Notes under the pieces: generated by a model | What the model saw: only the letters and a program-made list of their open reading frames with translations | The model's database searches: none | Told to the model about the DNA's origin: nothing | Position numbers and translations under genes: made by a program | Origin: Tridacna crocea | Lineage: Eukaryota; Mollusca; Bivalvia; Cardiida; Cardiidae | Reading direction: 5' to 3' | Length of the DNA: 64,000 nucleotides | NCBI GenBank assembly: GCA_943736015.1 | Contig: OX031062.1 | Location: 55,292,962 to 55,356,961 of the forward strand | Shown here: positions 31,746 through 42,329 of the stretch, in pieces | How the letters are laid out: the number at the start of each line of letters is the position of its first letter | How positions within the stretch are numbered: position 1 is the stretch's first letter

Positions 31746-32038
31746 AAACGTAATGTCCAACAGGTTGAGAGGTCCGAAACAAAATATTGAAATATAACAA
31801 ATTTTAAACTTTAATTCTTCGTCGTTTGACCGGGTTGGCAAGCTTCATTAATCCTCGGTTTCTCGGGTAAAATGTCATAGAATAGAAAGATTGGACGATT
31901 ACTGAACATTATAAGTGATCAAGATCTATATGGATAAAGCTGAACATCTTGGTCGTTTGCAGCAAATGAGTATACTCGTATAACAAATGTGCTTCATTTA
32001 TATGACAACGCAACGTTGAAAAAAAAAGGTACTCTTAC

Positions 32039-32437
32039 ATGAAAACTTTTTACTCAAAGCCCTTTGCAGTGTACCCGACAAATATGGTGGAAAGTATTGC
32101 GTTTTTAAAAAGTGTTCAAAGTCATATGTTTTGTATGAATGAATGGTTCGTTACCTCCTGTTTCTTGGGTGGTCATGATCAGAGGGGGCGATATTATAAA
32201 GGGTGCCTTTATTTCAATATATCCCTGATTTTAACGCACGCTATCGGCGCCACAGACGATGTCCAACAGGCACTTTTGCGGATGGTAATCTGTACCGAAT
32301 TTATACTGAATATGCGCGGTCCTGATCTCGAATCTATATTGCCTGCTTGTTTCATGAAGGCTACAACGCACAGAAATATATTTTTCATTAGTGTTAGAAG
32401 ACTGTCCTTCAAGAGTCATCGAAAGAGCTCGAGTTGA
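32039..32437 (+). other. 132-codon open frame, unrecognised
   Basis: ATG at 32039 to a stop before 32438. It is the longest frame outside tandem repeats. No signal peptide or domain is recognised. An overlapping minus frame at 32231-32419 (62 codons) is equally plausible as an exon fragment. No splice or promoter signals stand out. Chance occurrence in unique DNA is the likeliest explanation. Confidence 0.12.
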
Positions 32438-32448
32438 TGTAAGAAATT

Positions 32449-32668
32449 CTCTGTGAAAAGGGGGCTTAGTGCATCTGCAAAAAGTATCTACCCAGGTCTG
32501 CCTGCGCAGTCCGCGCAGGCTGACCCGGGCCGATACTCTTTGCTATTGATCTTTTTATCTACAACTCCAAGAACCAATTTATTTTATGATTTAGCTTTTC
32601 GTTGGACGAAATGGATCTACCGTTATGTGATCACTTGCTTGTTATACTGCATGAAGAAGATGATAATA
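32449..32668 (+). mobile_element. PAL-E element, intact hairpin
   Basis: CTCTGTGAAAAGGGGGCTTA, AAAGTATCTACCCAGG, hairpin GCCTGCGCAGTCCGCGCAGG, and GTGATCACTTGCTTGTTATA tail. The right end runs straight into PAL-D at 32671. Confidence 0.88.
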
Positions 32669-32670
32669 AT

Positions 32671-32933
32671 TGGCTTGCAACAAGGTATAAAGGACATTCG
32701 GACATTTGCGTAAAGTGTCGTTTCGGATCAGCCTGCGCAGTCAGTGCAGGCTAATCCGAAACGACACTTTCCGTTTTAATGTATTTTTCTGTTTCGTGTA
32801 AGTCTACTGGGGGACAAAATCTAATGAGGTCGTAAAGTGCCGTCTCGGATCAGCCTGCGCGGACTGCGCAGGCTGATCCGAGATGGCACTTTACGCAAAT
32901 GTCCGAATGCCCCTTTTCATGTTCTGCAAGCCA
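32671..32933 (+). mobile_element. PAL-D double-hairpin MITE, intact
   Basis: GGCTTGCAACAAGG and TTCTGCAAGCC outer ends; CATTCGGACATTTGCGTAAA and its inverse; two GC-rich hairpins at about 32725-32768 and 32840-32893. Confidence 0.93.
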
Positions 32934-33861
32934 TATATCAAGGCCCATTTTGCATGAGTATAGTTCGTAATTTTGGCCCTGAAAGATTTGATAAAAAACA
33001 TTGTTTTACCAAGCATTTTGTATAGTCTCAAATTGTCTTAAGTTTGTTTAAGACCAATATTTTTTTCTGCACAGTAGCTTAGTCTACCCTCACCTGAAAG
33101 TTTGAAAAGTCATCTTAGGATAATAAAAAATGAATCATACTCTACATACACACATCACATTCCTTCTTCGTTTGATGGTTAGCTTCCTCGACCCGAAACC
33201 CATCAATAAATCATGATTTTTAACGTTTGAAATATCCAACAAGATAAATTACTTTTTTTTTTCAAAAGGTTTGTTTCTGTGGTAAGAGACAACCATTTTG
33301 CCACAATTGACGCAGCTTCTGATTTATGGAAAACTGCAGTATGGACTGCCGCCATGATAACAATCTGTGTCACGTGACGGTACCATAATCAAAGTACCGA
33401 AACTGAGATGAAATCAAGTTTATTGAAATTGCATTGTATACGATAATTTATGTCAGGTTTTATGCTGTCTAGAACAGGTAAACCAAAGAAAAGAGAGACA
33501 GATAGCAAATATTTTCTGTCGTATTTGCTCGACAAATGTCTAGTTCCATGAACTGACTCATGGTGACTGCCATTATTCACAAATTGCCACCAGTAAAAGT
33601 GTACAGTATCGCTAATGATTCAATTGCATTGGTGTATCAGTAAAAAGACAAAAGTGTCATGGTAAACCATTGGACCCCAATGCAAAATGTTGCATGTCTT
33701 GTAGACATAGACTCTGGTATTCCCTTTAAATTGCAGCTTCTTAAACAAGTTCATCTAATAGAATAAGTTTATAAGAGTTGGTATACATGAGCCATAGGTA
33801 GATACGCCAAAATCTGCTGACAATCGCCAGTTATCTGTTGTTGGTAAGGTCGTAACGATTT
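32934..33861. other. No gene recognised
   Basis: Unique-looking DNA with a GTCACGTGACGG box at 33370. Short frames show no domain. Confidence 0.5.
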
Positions 33862-34120
33862 GTGACCCATCACGCAAGAAAGGACCTTCTGGGAACTGCG
33901 AAAAGTGTTAGCCCTGGTCAGACTGCGCGAATAGCGCAGACTGACCAGGGTGGACACTTTTCCATTCAATGACATTTTCTGTATGAAAAGTGGTCATTGT
34001 ACCTTGTTATATAATCATTTTTAAATATTCAACTTAAATTGACCTACACTATCATTGATCTGTTTTTCCTCTAATTGATGTACAGAATTCCCGGATAGTC
34101 CCTTTTTCCGTGATAGGTCC
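33862..34120 (+). mobile_element. PAL-F element, intact
   Basis: GTGACCCATCACGCAAGAAA left; hairpin CCTGGTCAGACTGCGCGAAT / GCGCAGACTGACCAGGG; right end CCCTTTTTCCGTGATAGGTCC mirrors the left. Confidence 0.92.
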
Positions 34121-34457
34121 ATTTTATAACACCATTGAGACAGGTAAAGATGTTAGTGTCGCTCACGAAATTAGACTTACTTTTTGAGCAATTTGATCTT
34201 GGTCTACTTCGGACGCAAAGCCAGCTATGGCTATCCCAGATAATCTTTTTGTTTATATGTTTCTTCTGGATGGTCCACATTTTGTACGCTGTGACATAAT
34301 TAGTGGGAACTTACTATATAGTACTTTAGAACTCATTCATTAATCCAGTCGTGTTCACTCTTTGTGCGCCAAATCAATTGATCGACCTATGTTAACAGCT
34401 GAAGATACAACCCTGTGAAATTTAGCAAGGTATTTATGTTATATGCCTGAATAAACG

Positions 34458-34529
34458 AGCGGATGGTACAGATATAAGATCAGACTGCAGGTTCTCTGCA
34501 GTCTGATCTTTATCTATGCCGTCCGCAAA
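34458..34529. mobile_element. PAL-C core
   Basis: ATAAGATCAGACTGCAGGTT / CTCTGCAGTCTGATCTTTAT, flanked by CGGATGGTAC and GCCGTCCGC. Confidence 0.85.
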
Positions 34530-35154
34530 AGTACCGGTTTAAACAAATGGCGCCTAAAGGATTATTTAGGACAGTGAACGGTCCAAGTTTACAACTGTTC
34601 CTAAACCGATTACGGGCACTTCCTTCCTAAATCTGTTTAGTGCATTTTTGTAAGCTTTCTCCCACCCTTGTAACCCGTTTCGACGCTGAAACAATGATTT
34701 TAAATATTTCTTTATCATTCAAAATAATGACTTTATTCCCTTAAATTCACGTTGGTTTACAAAATGTCACTGTATTCGCTTTATTGTCAGCAACATTTCA
34801 TTCAAAATAACTTTTTCAGAAGGCAAACTTTCTAGACCTGTCAAGAAAGATAGCAATTGTAGACGATAAATTACGATCAAGTGACTTAAATGGTGGCTAA
34901 TGCTTTTGCTTTTCGAAGTATCCAAATATGGCGTGTTAAAAGGACACGCCCATCTGCCAAGTAATGTGTTTTCTGTGGTATGATGGTCAAGGGGCGCGAA
35001 CACTAACCCATATGCCCATAGCTCAATCCCCATTAAAAGGTTCAAATGGGGGTTGAACTATCGACATCGGGGTTAGAGTCCATAACCGGTTCTTTGTCAA
35101 AACCTTCATATCAAAAATCGGGTCCCCATTTCCGGTCATATAGTTGGCAGATAG
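34530..35154. other. No gene recognised
   Basis: Unique-looking DNA. A 92-codon minus frame (34767-35045) has no domain. Confidence 0.45.
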
Positions 35155-35570
35155 CGTATCAGGACAATCCCCCCCCGGACTATTGCCCCCTGAGGACAAT
35201 CCCTCCCCTGGGCCATTGCCCCCCGAAGACAATTCCCCCGGACTATTGCCCCCCGAGGACAATCCCCCCAGACAATTGCCCCTCCCCCCCCCCAAGGACA
35301 ATTCACCACCCCCCCAACAATCATTGACAACAATCAATGTCTGCATTGAGCAATATTCTACATTTCTGTAGTTTCACTTGACATAGATAATGCTCGAAAT
35401 TACATTAACCAAGTTGCCTCTCACATTGCCTATTTCCGGGTAATAGTCCGGGGGGAGTCTTGGGGGGGGGGGGGGGGGGGGGGGGGGGCAATGGTCCAGG
35501 GGGAATTGTGCTGGGGGGGGGGGGAATAGTCCAGGGAGCAATTGTCCGGGGGGGCAATTGTCCTAGAACC
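35155..35570. mobile_element. C-rich/G-rich element with 27-G run and 9-bp flanking repeats
   Basis: The left part (35161-35310) is a degenerate tandem of GGACAATTCCCCCGGACTAT-type units. The right part (35446-35565) carries inverse units such as GTCCGGGGGGGCAATTGTCC and an uninterrupted G27 at 35462-35488. GGCAGATAG lies on both sides (35146-35154, 35571-35579), a candidate target-site duplication. Confidence 0.75.
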
Positions 35571-35579
35571 GGCAGATAG

Positions 35580-36989
35580 ACATACTATTACAGCAATCAT
35601 CTAAATGCATTGAAATCCTGATCGTTAACAGAATTACCTATCATACAATACTTCTTTTACAATACAGACGACCAAATTTTTTCGATACAAAGACTAGTAT
35701 TAGTCATATTAAATCTTATGTTTTTCAATCTGAACGGAAAATAACATTCTCAAACTTTTTTTAATCCCTTAATCCTTAATAATCTACTTAACCAACCTTT
35801 CCTGATATACTTGTAATGAGTATAGTTGTACTCGGATTGATTACCGAGGAGGGTAATGCAAGATCAGTCTTCAATGCTTATCTTGGCCGACCTAGTTCGC
35901 AAATATCCTCGGGTCGGGATATGAAAACATGGAATGGAAATCGAATTCTGGTGATGGCAATTTCATTCATTCATAAGAAATACTCTAAACTTTTTTCAAA
36001 ACAGACGGAATGGTTGACCACAGTACGAGAGGAAAGTTTAACCTATGTGACACTCTGGGCTGTAACGTTGGCCCATATTTACAGTTGTAAATACAGTACT
36101 AAGTAACTAGTTACAAAGTACACGGTGATTACAAGGGCAGGATTGTTGCACCTTTTGAAACTCAGTGTAAAAATAAAGTGCCAGAGTTTGTCGGTCGAAA
36201 GTCTACAGAAGTATCAATATACGATTACAAGTTAAATTGAGGTTCGGAAAACGATAAAATCCGTTACAAGTGACGTCAAATAGGCCAAAAGCCCCGTGGC
36301 TAGGCGTCGCAGGGGACAGTTATTGCTATGATGCACATTATTAGTTGTGCGGTCAGGCGGCAGGGGACTTAGGGACTTGGGGACTTGTTCACGGCTGTGT
36401 AAAATCATGTCTCCCCGAGCCGAAGGCCCCCAAGTGCCCTGCGACCTGAACATACAACGAATTTATTACACTGCAAAGTTTTACCATTACCACGTGTGTT
36501 TGCGAATTTTTTTTTTTCAAAAATTGTGTACGCTGATATTTTAAAGTAAAATTTTCCTTCTGAGTACCCTAATTCAGTATTTAAAAAAAAAAGGTGTAAC
36601 AGGGAACTGACGTCACTGAATCCTTGGTAAAACGTGTTAAAACGTAATCTTGATCTAATCTTGATTGAGGCCGCCAATTTGGATGTTGTGTTGAAAGTGT
36701 AGCCATGTTTACGGGACTCCCGAAAGGGAAACTGCTTTTACGTTGGTTTTGCCAGTGTACATGATATATATTTTCGGGGCTTATTTTTCAATCAGATCAC
36801 GAGAAATTTCTTTGCCGTATAATAAAAAGTACTATGCGAGTAGCTGAGGTCTAAAGATGACAGAAAGCGATTACAATTTCCATAATGACAGACGCCAAGA
36901 AGCATTGTCACAAAGAGGAAAGTCACTGCTATCCCAGTAAAGTTGCTAGCCTTGGATGGTGTAAAAGGAGCCGTTACAATTTCATACAT
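35580..36989. other. No gene recognised; small inverted G/C-rich patch
   Basis: Within 36290-36445, GTCGCAGGGGAC and GTGCCCTGCGAC are inverted, and GGGGACTTGTTCACGGCTGT resembles a stretch inside the PAL-D copy at 39222. The 96-codon plus frame at 35816-36106 has no domain. Confidence 0.45.
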
Positions 36990-37184
36990 CCTCTACCAGA
37001 TGACAAACTTTAGATCTGCCTTTCTCGAAAGCACTTGCAGCTGTCAAAATTATTGCAGCTCAAATTTTAACGTCTGTCTTTGATAGAGTAGAAAACATTG
37101 TCGGAGAAGACAAAAGTGTTGCATACCAGTATTTTGCCCTTTTCCAACTGTTTTCAAAAGCCCATAATGTCCCTGGTTGGAATC
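36990..37184 (-). mobile_element. TTAA-1 relic
   Basis: CCAGATGACAAACTTTAGAT, GAAAGCACTTGCAGCTGTCA, GTAGAAAACATTGTCGGAGA, a decayed hairpin and CTGGTTGGAATCCCCAG. Confidence 0.65.
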
Positions 37185-37395
37185 CCCAGATTGCAAGAAA
37201 ATTCATTCCTCTCTCAACATTGCTCCTTGTTTCGACTATGGTAATGTGGAAAAGCAGCCTGTGGCCTAAAAGGATACTGTGCCAAGCGTTGTTTAAAGAA
37301 ACTCAAGGAAGCGTGGATAGGTGCTGTGGCCACATTGATATAACTGAAATAATGTTAAAAACCACATAAAATACTGTACATACAATCAATCCATC
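37185..37395 (+). repeat. Dispersed repeat U, copy 2
   Basis: Matches 7540-7735 in GAAAATTCATTC, CTCTCAACATT, GTTTCGAC, GATATAACTGAAATAATG and ATACAATCAATC. Class unknown. Confidence 0.6.
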
Positions 37396-37404
37396 AATTT
37401 CACT

Positions 37405-37620
37405 CTGTACCAACAGCCAAAAAATTAAACTTGTCTAAGTTTAAAGGACTTCAGTTAGGCTTAAATGATGGCACTTTGAGCAGACAGAAAACATTGACGG
37501 CCAAAAAAAAGGTGATAATGCTTGTTTTTAGCATGTTCCTCTTTTTATCCGAATGCAGCCAGTGGCTTGGAAAGATTATTGTGCGGAGAACTGTTGAAAG
37601 AGATTCCAGGAAAACATGAA
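37405..37620 (-). mobile_element. TTAA-1 relic, strongly decayed
   Basis: AACTTGTCTAAGTTTAAAGG, CAGAAAACATTGACGGCC and GCTTGTTTTTAGCATGTTCC echo TTAA-1. Termini are not recognisable. Confidence 0.4.
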
Positions 37621-37639
37621 TTTTTCGCTAATAGTCAAT

Positions 37640-37795
37640 TTTTTATATGTCCAAGGACCAGTCTTCCTCATGACTCAATCGATTTTTGGACAAATTGGAA
37701 TTTATGGATTAATGGACATGTGATGATTTGTTAGGTCTTGTGCATCACGGACATGCATAAAGCCCCTTTTGCCAGAGCATGGTTCATTACACCAC
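37640..37795 (+). mobile_element. PAL-E right half
   Basis: GGACATGTGATGATTTGTTA, GTGCATCACGGACATGCATA, AAGCCCCTTTTGCCAGAGCA. Confidence 0.75.
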
Positions 37796-38265
37796 GACAG
37801 GGACAGGCTCTTCCTTTACCATGACCAAGGACAATCCTATTTCTTTCAACATCGAACGCCCAGGTCACTAAGCCACGAAGGACCAGGATTGGATTGGTAA
37901 AATACGTTGCACGTTCTCATGTTGAAAACCCTGGAAGGTTCAAATGACGTCGTCAACCCATTACTGCACAGGTTACTTGTAAATGAATGAAGCAACGACT
38001 AAAACAGAGAGCAGAGAAAGTATCGTAAACGCACAGAAGAGATTTTTGCCAATGATACAAGAAACGGCGAGGAAAAAGGAGTAATTGTATGGAGTGTGGC
38101 ACAGACAATTACTCTATTCCCGCAATATTTTCAAAATAATGTTTACGTGCGTGGTGTTATTTCATATCCTGCTTAATAACTTAAATGAAACTTTCCAGTT
38201 GTTTTCAAACATAAATAATGCTCCTCCAACCTTACTATTTTTTTTTTCTTAGAAAAATGTCTCCT

Positions 38266-38341
38266 TATCGGACAGTGTAGATCAAGATCAGACTGCACGG
38301 GACGTGCAGTCTGATCTTGATCTACACTGTCCGCAAAAGGT
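38266..38341. mobile_element. PAL-C core, near-perfect palindrome
   Basis: CGGACAGTGTAGATCAAGAT and ATCTTGATCTACACTGTCCG pair perfectly around GCACGGGACGTGC. Probably the youngest PAL-C hairpin in the window. Confidence 0.93.
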
Positions 38342-38554
38342 GCATGGTAAAGTCACTCTTGGCAGCCTACGGGTTATAAAAATCGTATGATATTGGGTTA
38401 AAAGATAAAGGTGGGTGACAAACTAAATGCATCCTCATTAATTAATCAATTCATTCAAAGTCGTATCGTTAACCTACAGTCGGAGGGGGCGTGTGACCTT
38501 GAGGCAGGGCACGTGATGTAAATTGCATCCTTAGTCAGGTTCCAGATTCAGAAA

Positions 38555-38622
38555 GCAACGCAAATTTTGATTGGCTAAAATTATTTGATATTGCCAATCA
38601 GTGATAGTGTTGCTTTTTTAAT
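38555..38622. mobile_element. PAL-G-like palindrome
   Basis: AAAGCAACGCAAATTTTGAT, TTGGCTAAAATTATTTGATA, TTGCCAATCAGTGATAGTGT. Same plan as PAL-G but diverged. Confidence 0.6.
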
Positions 38623-39089
38623 CCTTTCACGGTGACAGTTCAAAGATCCGTTTTTCTGTCTTCACCAATACCACCTGAAGAAACTGATACTTGTTTCAAA
38701 GCACCAGTGGTACTACTATTATGGTCTACAAGTACAAAGGTGCACTTTAAATTCACGACAACAATACGTGTGCAGTAGGATGCGCGCGAACATTTGTCAT
38801 ATACGTCGTTAAAAAATTGTTGGCTTGATATCAACTCTTGCATAACTTTTTGAAGGAAACGGACATTCTGACTTCTTAGTCATTTGAATTAAATGAATTA
38901 TTGTAATGTTCATGCTGTTTGCTCAAGAACATTTCGAAATATATTCAACAGTTGTGATCAAAGATCAGGTCAGAAGAACGAATGGTTTGATCTTGAACTG
39001 AGATATCTCTAAAAGGCATAAAATTTCACGCAAAACCAAGCAAGATATAATCTTGTACTATGAACCATTTCAGCGTCATAGCCGAAAAA

Positions 39090-39172
39090 GCGGCTATGCG
39101 GACGGCAAGGACCGAAATCAGACTACACAGAACGTGCGCTTTGATCTTGAACCTATAGTATCCGCTTTTTTT
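39090..39172. mobile_element. PAL-C relic
   Basis: GCGGACGGCAAGGACCG, AAATCAGACTACACAGAACG, GCTTTGATCTTGAACC and GTATCCGC. Confidence 0.7.
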
Positions 39173-39221
39173 TAGTCCAGTCAATAATACAAAAATCTTT
39201 CTGAGTTTCAGCGAATTGTAA

Positions 39222-39439
39222 TGAGGCATACAACACGCGAAAAGGGGCATTCGGACATTTGCGTATAGTGCCGTCACAGATTAGCCTTCGCGGACTGCGC
39301 AGGCTAATACGCGCAGGTTAATCCGAAACGGCACTCTACTACTACATTTCTATTTGCTGGGGACTTGGAAACTTGTTCAAGGCTGTAGTGAATCATGGGC
39401 AAATGCCCGAATACCCCTTTTTGCGTTTTACAAGCCATA
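39222..39439 (+). mobile_element. PAL-D MITE with altered middle
   Basis: GGCATACAACACGCGAAAAG left, ATTCGGACATTTGCG, one GC-rich hairpin with an extra GCGCAGG unit, then CTTGTTCAAGGCTGTAGTGA in place of the second hairpin, and ACAAGCCATAT right end. Confidence 0.8.
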
Positions 39440-39562
39440 TTAGCTATCCAAAGAGGTCTGGGTCATACTTGCGACCAGTGAAAATACCGATTTTCATATT
39501 CTAACTCTTCCATGGAAGGCGGAAACAGTCCATAGCGAAGATATAGATGATATTTGTTGTTT

Positions 39563-39999
39563 TTTTTTCGGTGAAAGATCGAAATTTATTTCATCGAGTG
39601 GACACCATCGGTAATATTTTCACGAGTGGTGCAGCCACGAGTGAAAATATTACCGATGGTGTTCACGAGATGAAATAGAATTCGATCTTTCACCGAAAAA
39701 AACAAAAATTCTATTTATTTCATGCTTTTAACCCTTTCTGGGAGGAGCTTTATCAAAAGCCTTTCAGTACAGTTCTTTTCGCTTATCCCCCGTGGCGTAC
39801 CCCTCCCGCATAGCAACGTTACGTCAAGCGCGAGAAATGTAAGGTATATGACGTCATATTTCCCATCTGGTTAGGCACGCGCAATTTACCTAGGCAACAA
39901 GAACGTGAAAATCGGTATTTTCACTGGTGGTACCAGTGTAAGATCGAAAAATATTTTCACTGCTATTTCTCGATATCCTACCGGAAAGCATGAAATAAA
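39563..39999 (+). mobile_element. PAL-T element, uninterrupted
   Basis: Palindrome 39563-39703 (TTTCGGTGAAAGATCGAAAT ... CGATCTTTCACCGAAA; inner CACCATCGGTAATATTTTCA and its inverse), then a ~295-bp unique tail including TACCCCTCCCGCATAGCAAC and ACTGGTGGTACCAGT. Confidence 0.9.
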
Positions 40000-40002
40000 C
40001 AT

Positions 40003-40199
40003 GAATAATCCCATCTTGGCTTTACGCCCGTTCCTTATACGTGCTCAGTGTATAGCACCGTCACACGGAACCTCGGCTTTAACGTCTCATCCGAAAGACT
40101 GTTGGCTAATTTAGATAGCTAGTCATGAGAATCGAACCCACACCCTCAAGTGACCCGAAACATCACGCTCACGAGTTCTACCAATTGACTGTGCGGGCT
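40003..40199 (-). mobile_element. SINE-b, tRNA-derived retroposon
   Basis: On minus: A-box-like CAGTCAATTGGTAGAACTCG, B-box GTGGGTTCGATTCTC, then body CTTTCGGATGAGACGTTAAA, CGAGGTTCCGTGTGACGG. The body is shared with 45706-45864. It begins immediately after the PAL-T end. Confidence 0.8.
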
Positions 40200-40380
40200 G
40201 GGTTTTTTTTTTTAAGCTGTGAAACAGGGCCCGGGTTTTTATATTTGATGACGAGAGTTTTAAATCAAACAACCTTGACGGCGTGTCTGTACGTAAGACT
40301 AAAGGTGGGAAAATAGCCCTAGAGCTGTGTCACATCGTCTGTTACTCACTATCTCGTGTGCTATATAATATCACCTTACA

Positions 40381-40576
40381 TTAACCCTTTACCAAACAAT
40401 CCCCGGGAAAGACGGCTTTTGAAAACATTGTAGGAAAAGGAGAAAATGCAGGTAACCCACAATTTTTTTCTAACCTGTCCGACACCTGAAGCTCATTGGT
40501 ACCCATTCTGAATTCGTCGTCAATGAATGTTCTCAGTTTGGAGTAGTATAAAATTTGTTGTTTGGGAAAGGGTTAA
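40381..40576 (+). mobile_element. TTAA-1 MITE, hairpin right arm lost
   Basis: TTAACCCTTTACCAAACAAT, GAAAACATTGTAGGAAAAGG, GCAGGTAACCCAC, then TTTGGGAAAGGGTTAA. 196 bp with TTAA at both ends. Confidence 0.88.
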
Positions 40577-40627
40577 GTGCTGAGGAGGGGGTTGGGATAT
40601 GGAGAGTATGAAAAAAAAGTTGAGCTA

Positions 40628-40840
40628 TGCTTTGTAAAAAGGGGGCTTAATGCGTGTGCAAAAAGTATCGACTCATGTCAGCCTGCGCAGTCCGCGCAGG
40701 CTGACATAAGTCGAAACTCTTTGCCTTGAATCAATTTTCTGCGAGTCAAAGTACCAGTTTACCTCATGATTTGGTCGGCTTGTCAGACAAAATTTATTAC
40801 ATGGATCTATTGTCATATGAAGACGAAGGCCAAGTTTATT
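40628..40840 (+). mobile_element. PAL-E element, intact hairpin
   Basis: TTTGTAAAAAGGGGGCTTAA, AAAGTATCGACTCATG, GTCAGCCTGCGCAGTCCGCG and its inverse, then TCATGATTTGGTCGGCTTGT. Confidence 0.85.
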
Positions 40841-40845
40841 CCATA

Positions 40846-40945
40846 CTTTGTGAAAAGGGAGCTTCATGCATCTGCAAAAAGGATCGACCGATGTCAGCCT
40901 TTGCGGACTGCGCAGGCTGACATAGATCAACACTTTTTGTCTTTG
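40846..40945 (+). mobile_element. PAL-E second tandem copy, left half
   Basis: TTTGTGAAAAGGGAGCTTCA, AAAAAGGATCGACCGATGTC, GCGGACTGCGCAGGCTGACA. Same orientation as the copy directly before it. Confidence 0.8.
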
Positions 40946-40999
40946 GTAGAATGAACCCCTAAATGAATTAGCCTCCTTTTACCAAAACATATCTTATAT

Positions 41000-41520
41000 A
41001 GATCTGTAAAAAATAAAGAATTTCGACAAATACATGAAACAGTAATTTCGAGTTTTCGAGTTTTTGTATATCTGTGAAAAATAAAATATTTCGACAAATG
41101 CATGAAACAGTAATTTCGAGTTTCCCAGTTTTTGTACATCTGTGAAAAATTAAATATTTCGACAAGTGACAGTAATTTCGAGTTTTCGAGTTTTTGTATA
41201 TCTGTGAAAAATAAAATATTTCGACAAATGCATGAAACAGTAATTTCGAGTTTTCGAGTTTTTGTATATCTGTGAAAAATAAAATATTTCGACAAATGCA
41301 TGAAACAGTAATTTCGAATTTTCCAGTTTTTGTACATCTGTGAAAAAATAAAAAAAATCGATAAATGCATGAAGCAGTAATTTCGAGTTTTCCAGTTTTT
41401 GTATATCTGTGAAAAATGAAATATTTCGACGAATACATGAAACAATAATTTCGAGTTTTCCCGTTTTTGTATATCTGTGAAAAATAAAATATTTCGACAA
41501 ATGATTGAAACAGTAACTTC
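41000..41520 (+). repeat. 68-bp minisatellite, ~7.5 units
   Basis: TTTTTGTATATCTGTGAAAA recurs at about 41061, 41129, 41191, 41259, 41327, 41396 and 41464, a 68-bp period with one 62-bp unit. Each unit carries ATATTTCGACAAATGCATGA and CAGTAATTTCGAG. Overlapping minus-strand frames of 143-172 codons are repeat-driven and not convincing genes. Confidence 0.95.
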
Positions 41521-41611
41521 GACGGCTATTTTTCCAGCTGTTGTGAAGGTTTCTGTCGAGGTTTTGAAGATTACGCAACACGTTTCAATAACTATGTGGG
41601 GGAGGGTTACG

Positions 41612-41815
41612 TTGTCACTTTTACCCCTTTTCCATACAACAATGTGTTGACTTGTCTAAAATTTAAATTCACTGCAGACGGCAGATATTTAATTGGTACA
41701 AATAAGCTGTATTACTCTGGTGGGTTAAAAAAGATTGTGGAAAATTGAGGGAATGCAGGCTATCCGGATTTCCTCCATTTTCCACAATGTTTTAAAAAGC
41801 CTTATTATCTATGTC
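41612..41815 (-). mobile_element. TTAA-1 relic
   Basis: TACCCCTTTTCCATACAACA, TTGTCTAAAATTTAAATTCA, AGATTGTGGAAAATTGAGGG / CCTCCATTTTCCACAATG. Confidence 0.6.
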
Positions 41816-42084
41816 CGAGTTTCGGGATGGAGTCCTACGGGTTTCAATTCTTGAGCTTGACCGCAAGTTACGTCATCAGTCACGGGTCGCCTCGGCCTCA
41901 GGCAGTATCGTAACCAACTTTAGGTCAGTAAGCTGTCATCATTTTCTATCGAGATCTGTCTAAAGTAAGAGTACAATTTTGTAGGTGGATGTTGATAAAC
42001 GCGCATGTTGAAATTTTATTACTTTATCTAGCTACGTAAAAACACGGGTTTTAACCCTTATTTCCATACGACAGTAAGTGTAGT

Positions 42085-42313
42085 TTAACCCATTACCACA
42101 CAATCCCTACTTTTGACGACCCTGAGAAAGAAGCTTATAGAAAGCATTGTAGGAAAAGGAGAAAATGCTGGTAACCAGCATTTTCTCCTTTTCCCACAGC
42201 GTTTTCTACCCTTCACAAAACAAATTTCAAATTTTCAGTCGCTTTTAGTTTGTCGTCTGCAAATGCTTCCTATCTGGACAAGCCTAAAATACTGTCGTTT
42301 GGTAATGAGTAAA
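42085..42313 (+). mobile_element. TTAA-1 MITE, full length, 229 bp
   Basis: TTAACCCATTACCACACAAT, hairpin GCATTGTAGGAAAAGGAG with GCTGGTAACCAGC, ending GTCGTTTGGTAATGAGTAA. Confidence 0.92.
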
Positions 42314-42329
42314 TGCAGTTTGAAGTTTC

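Noticed and set aside
38060..38130. TTAA-1 hairpin (GAGGAAAAAGGAGTAATTGT / ACAATTACTCTATTCCCGC)
   Set aside because: A small inverted repeat is present but the flanks do not match TTAA-1 and the core differs.
19553..39860. TGACGTCA (CRE-like) sites
   Set aside because: Several are within PAL-T copies or isolated; no gene promoter nearby to give them meaning.
40927..41581. Overlapping 143-172 codon minus-strand frames
   Set aside because: All three frames stay open because the 68-bp array has few stops; the peptides repeat the unit.
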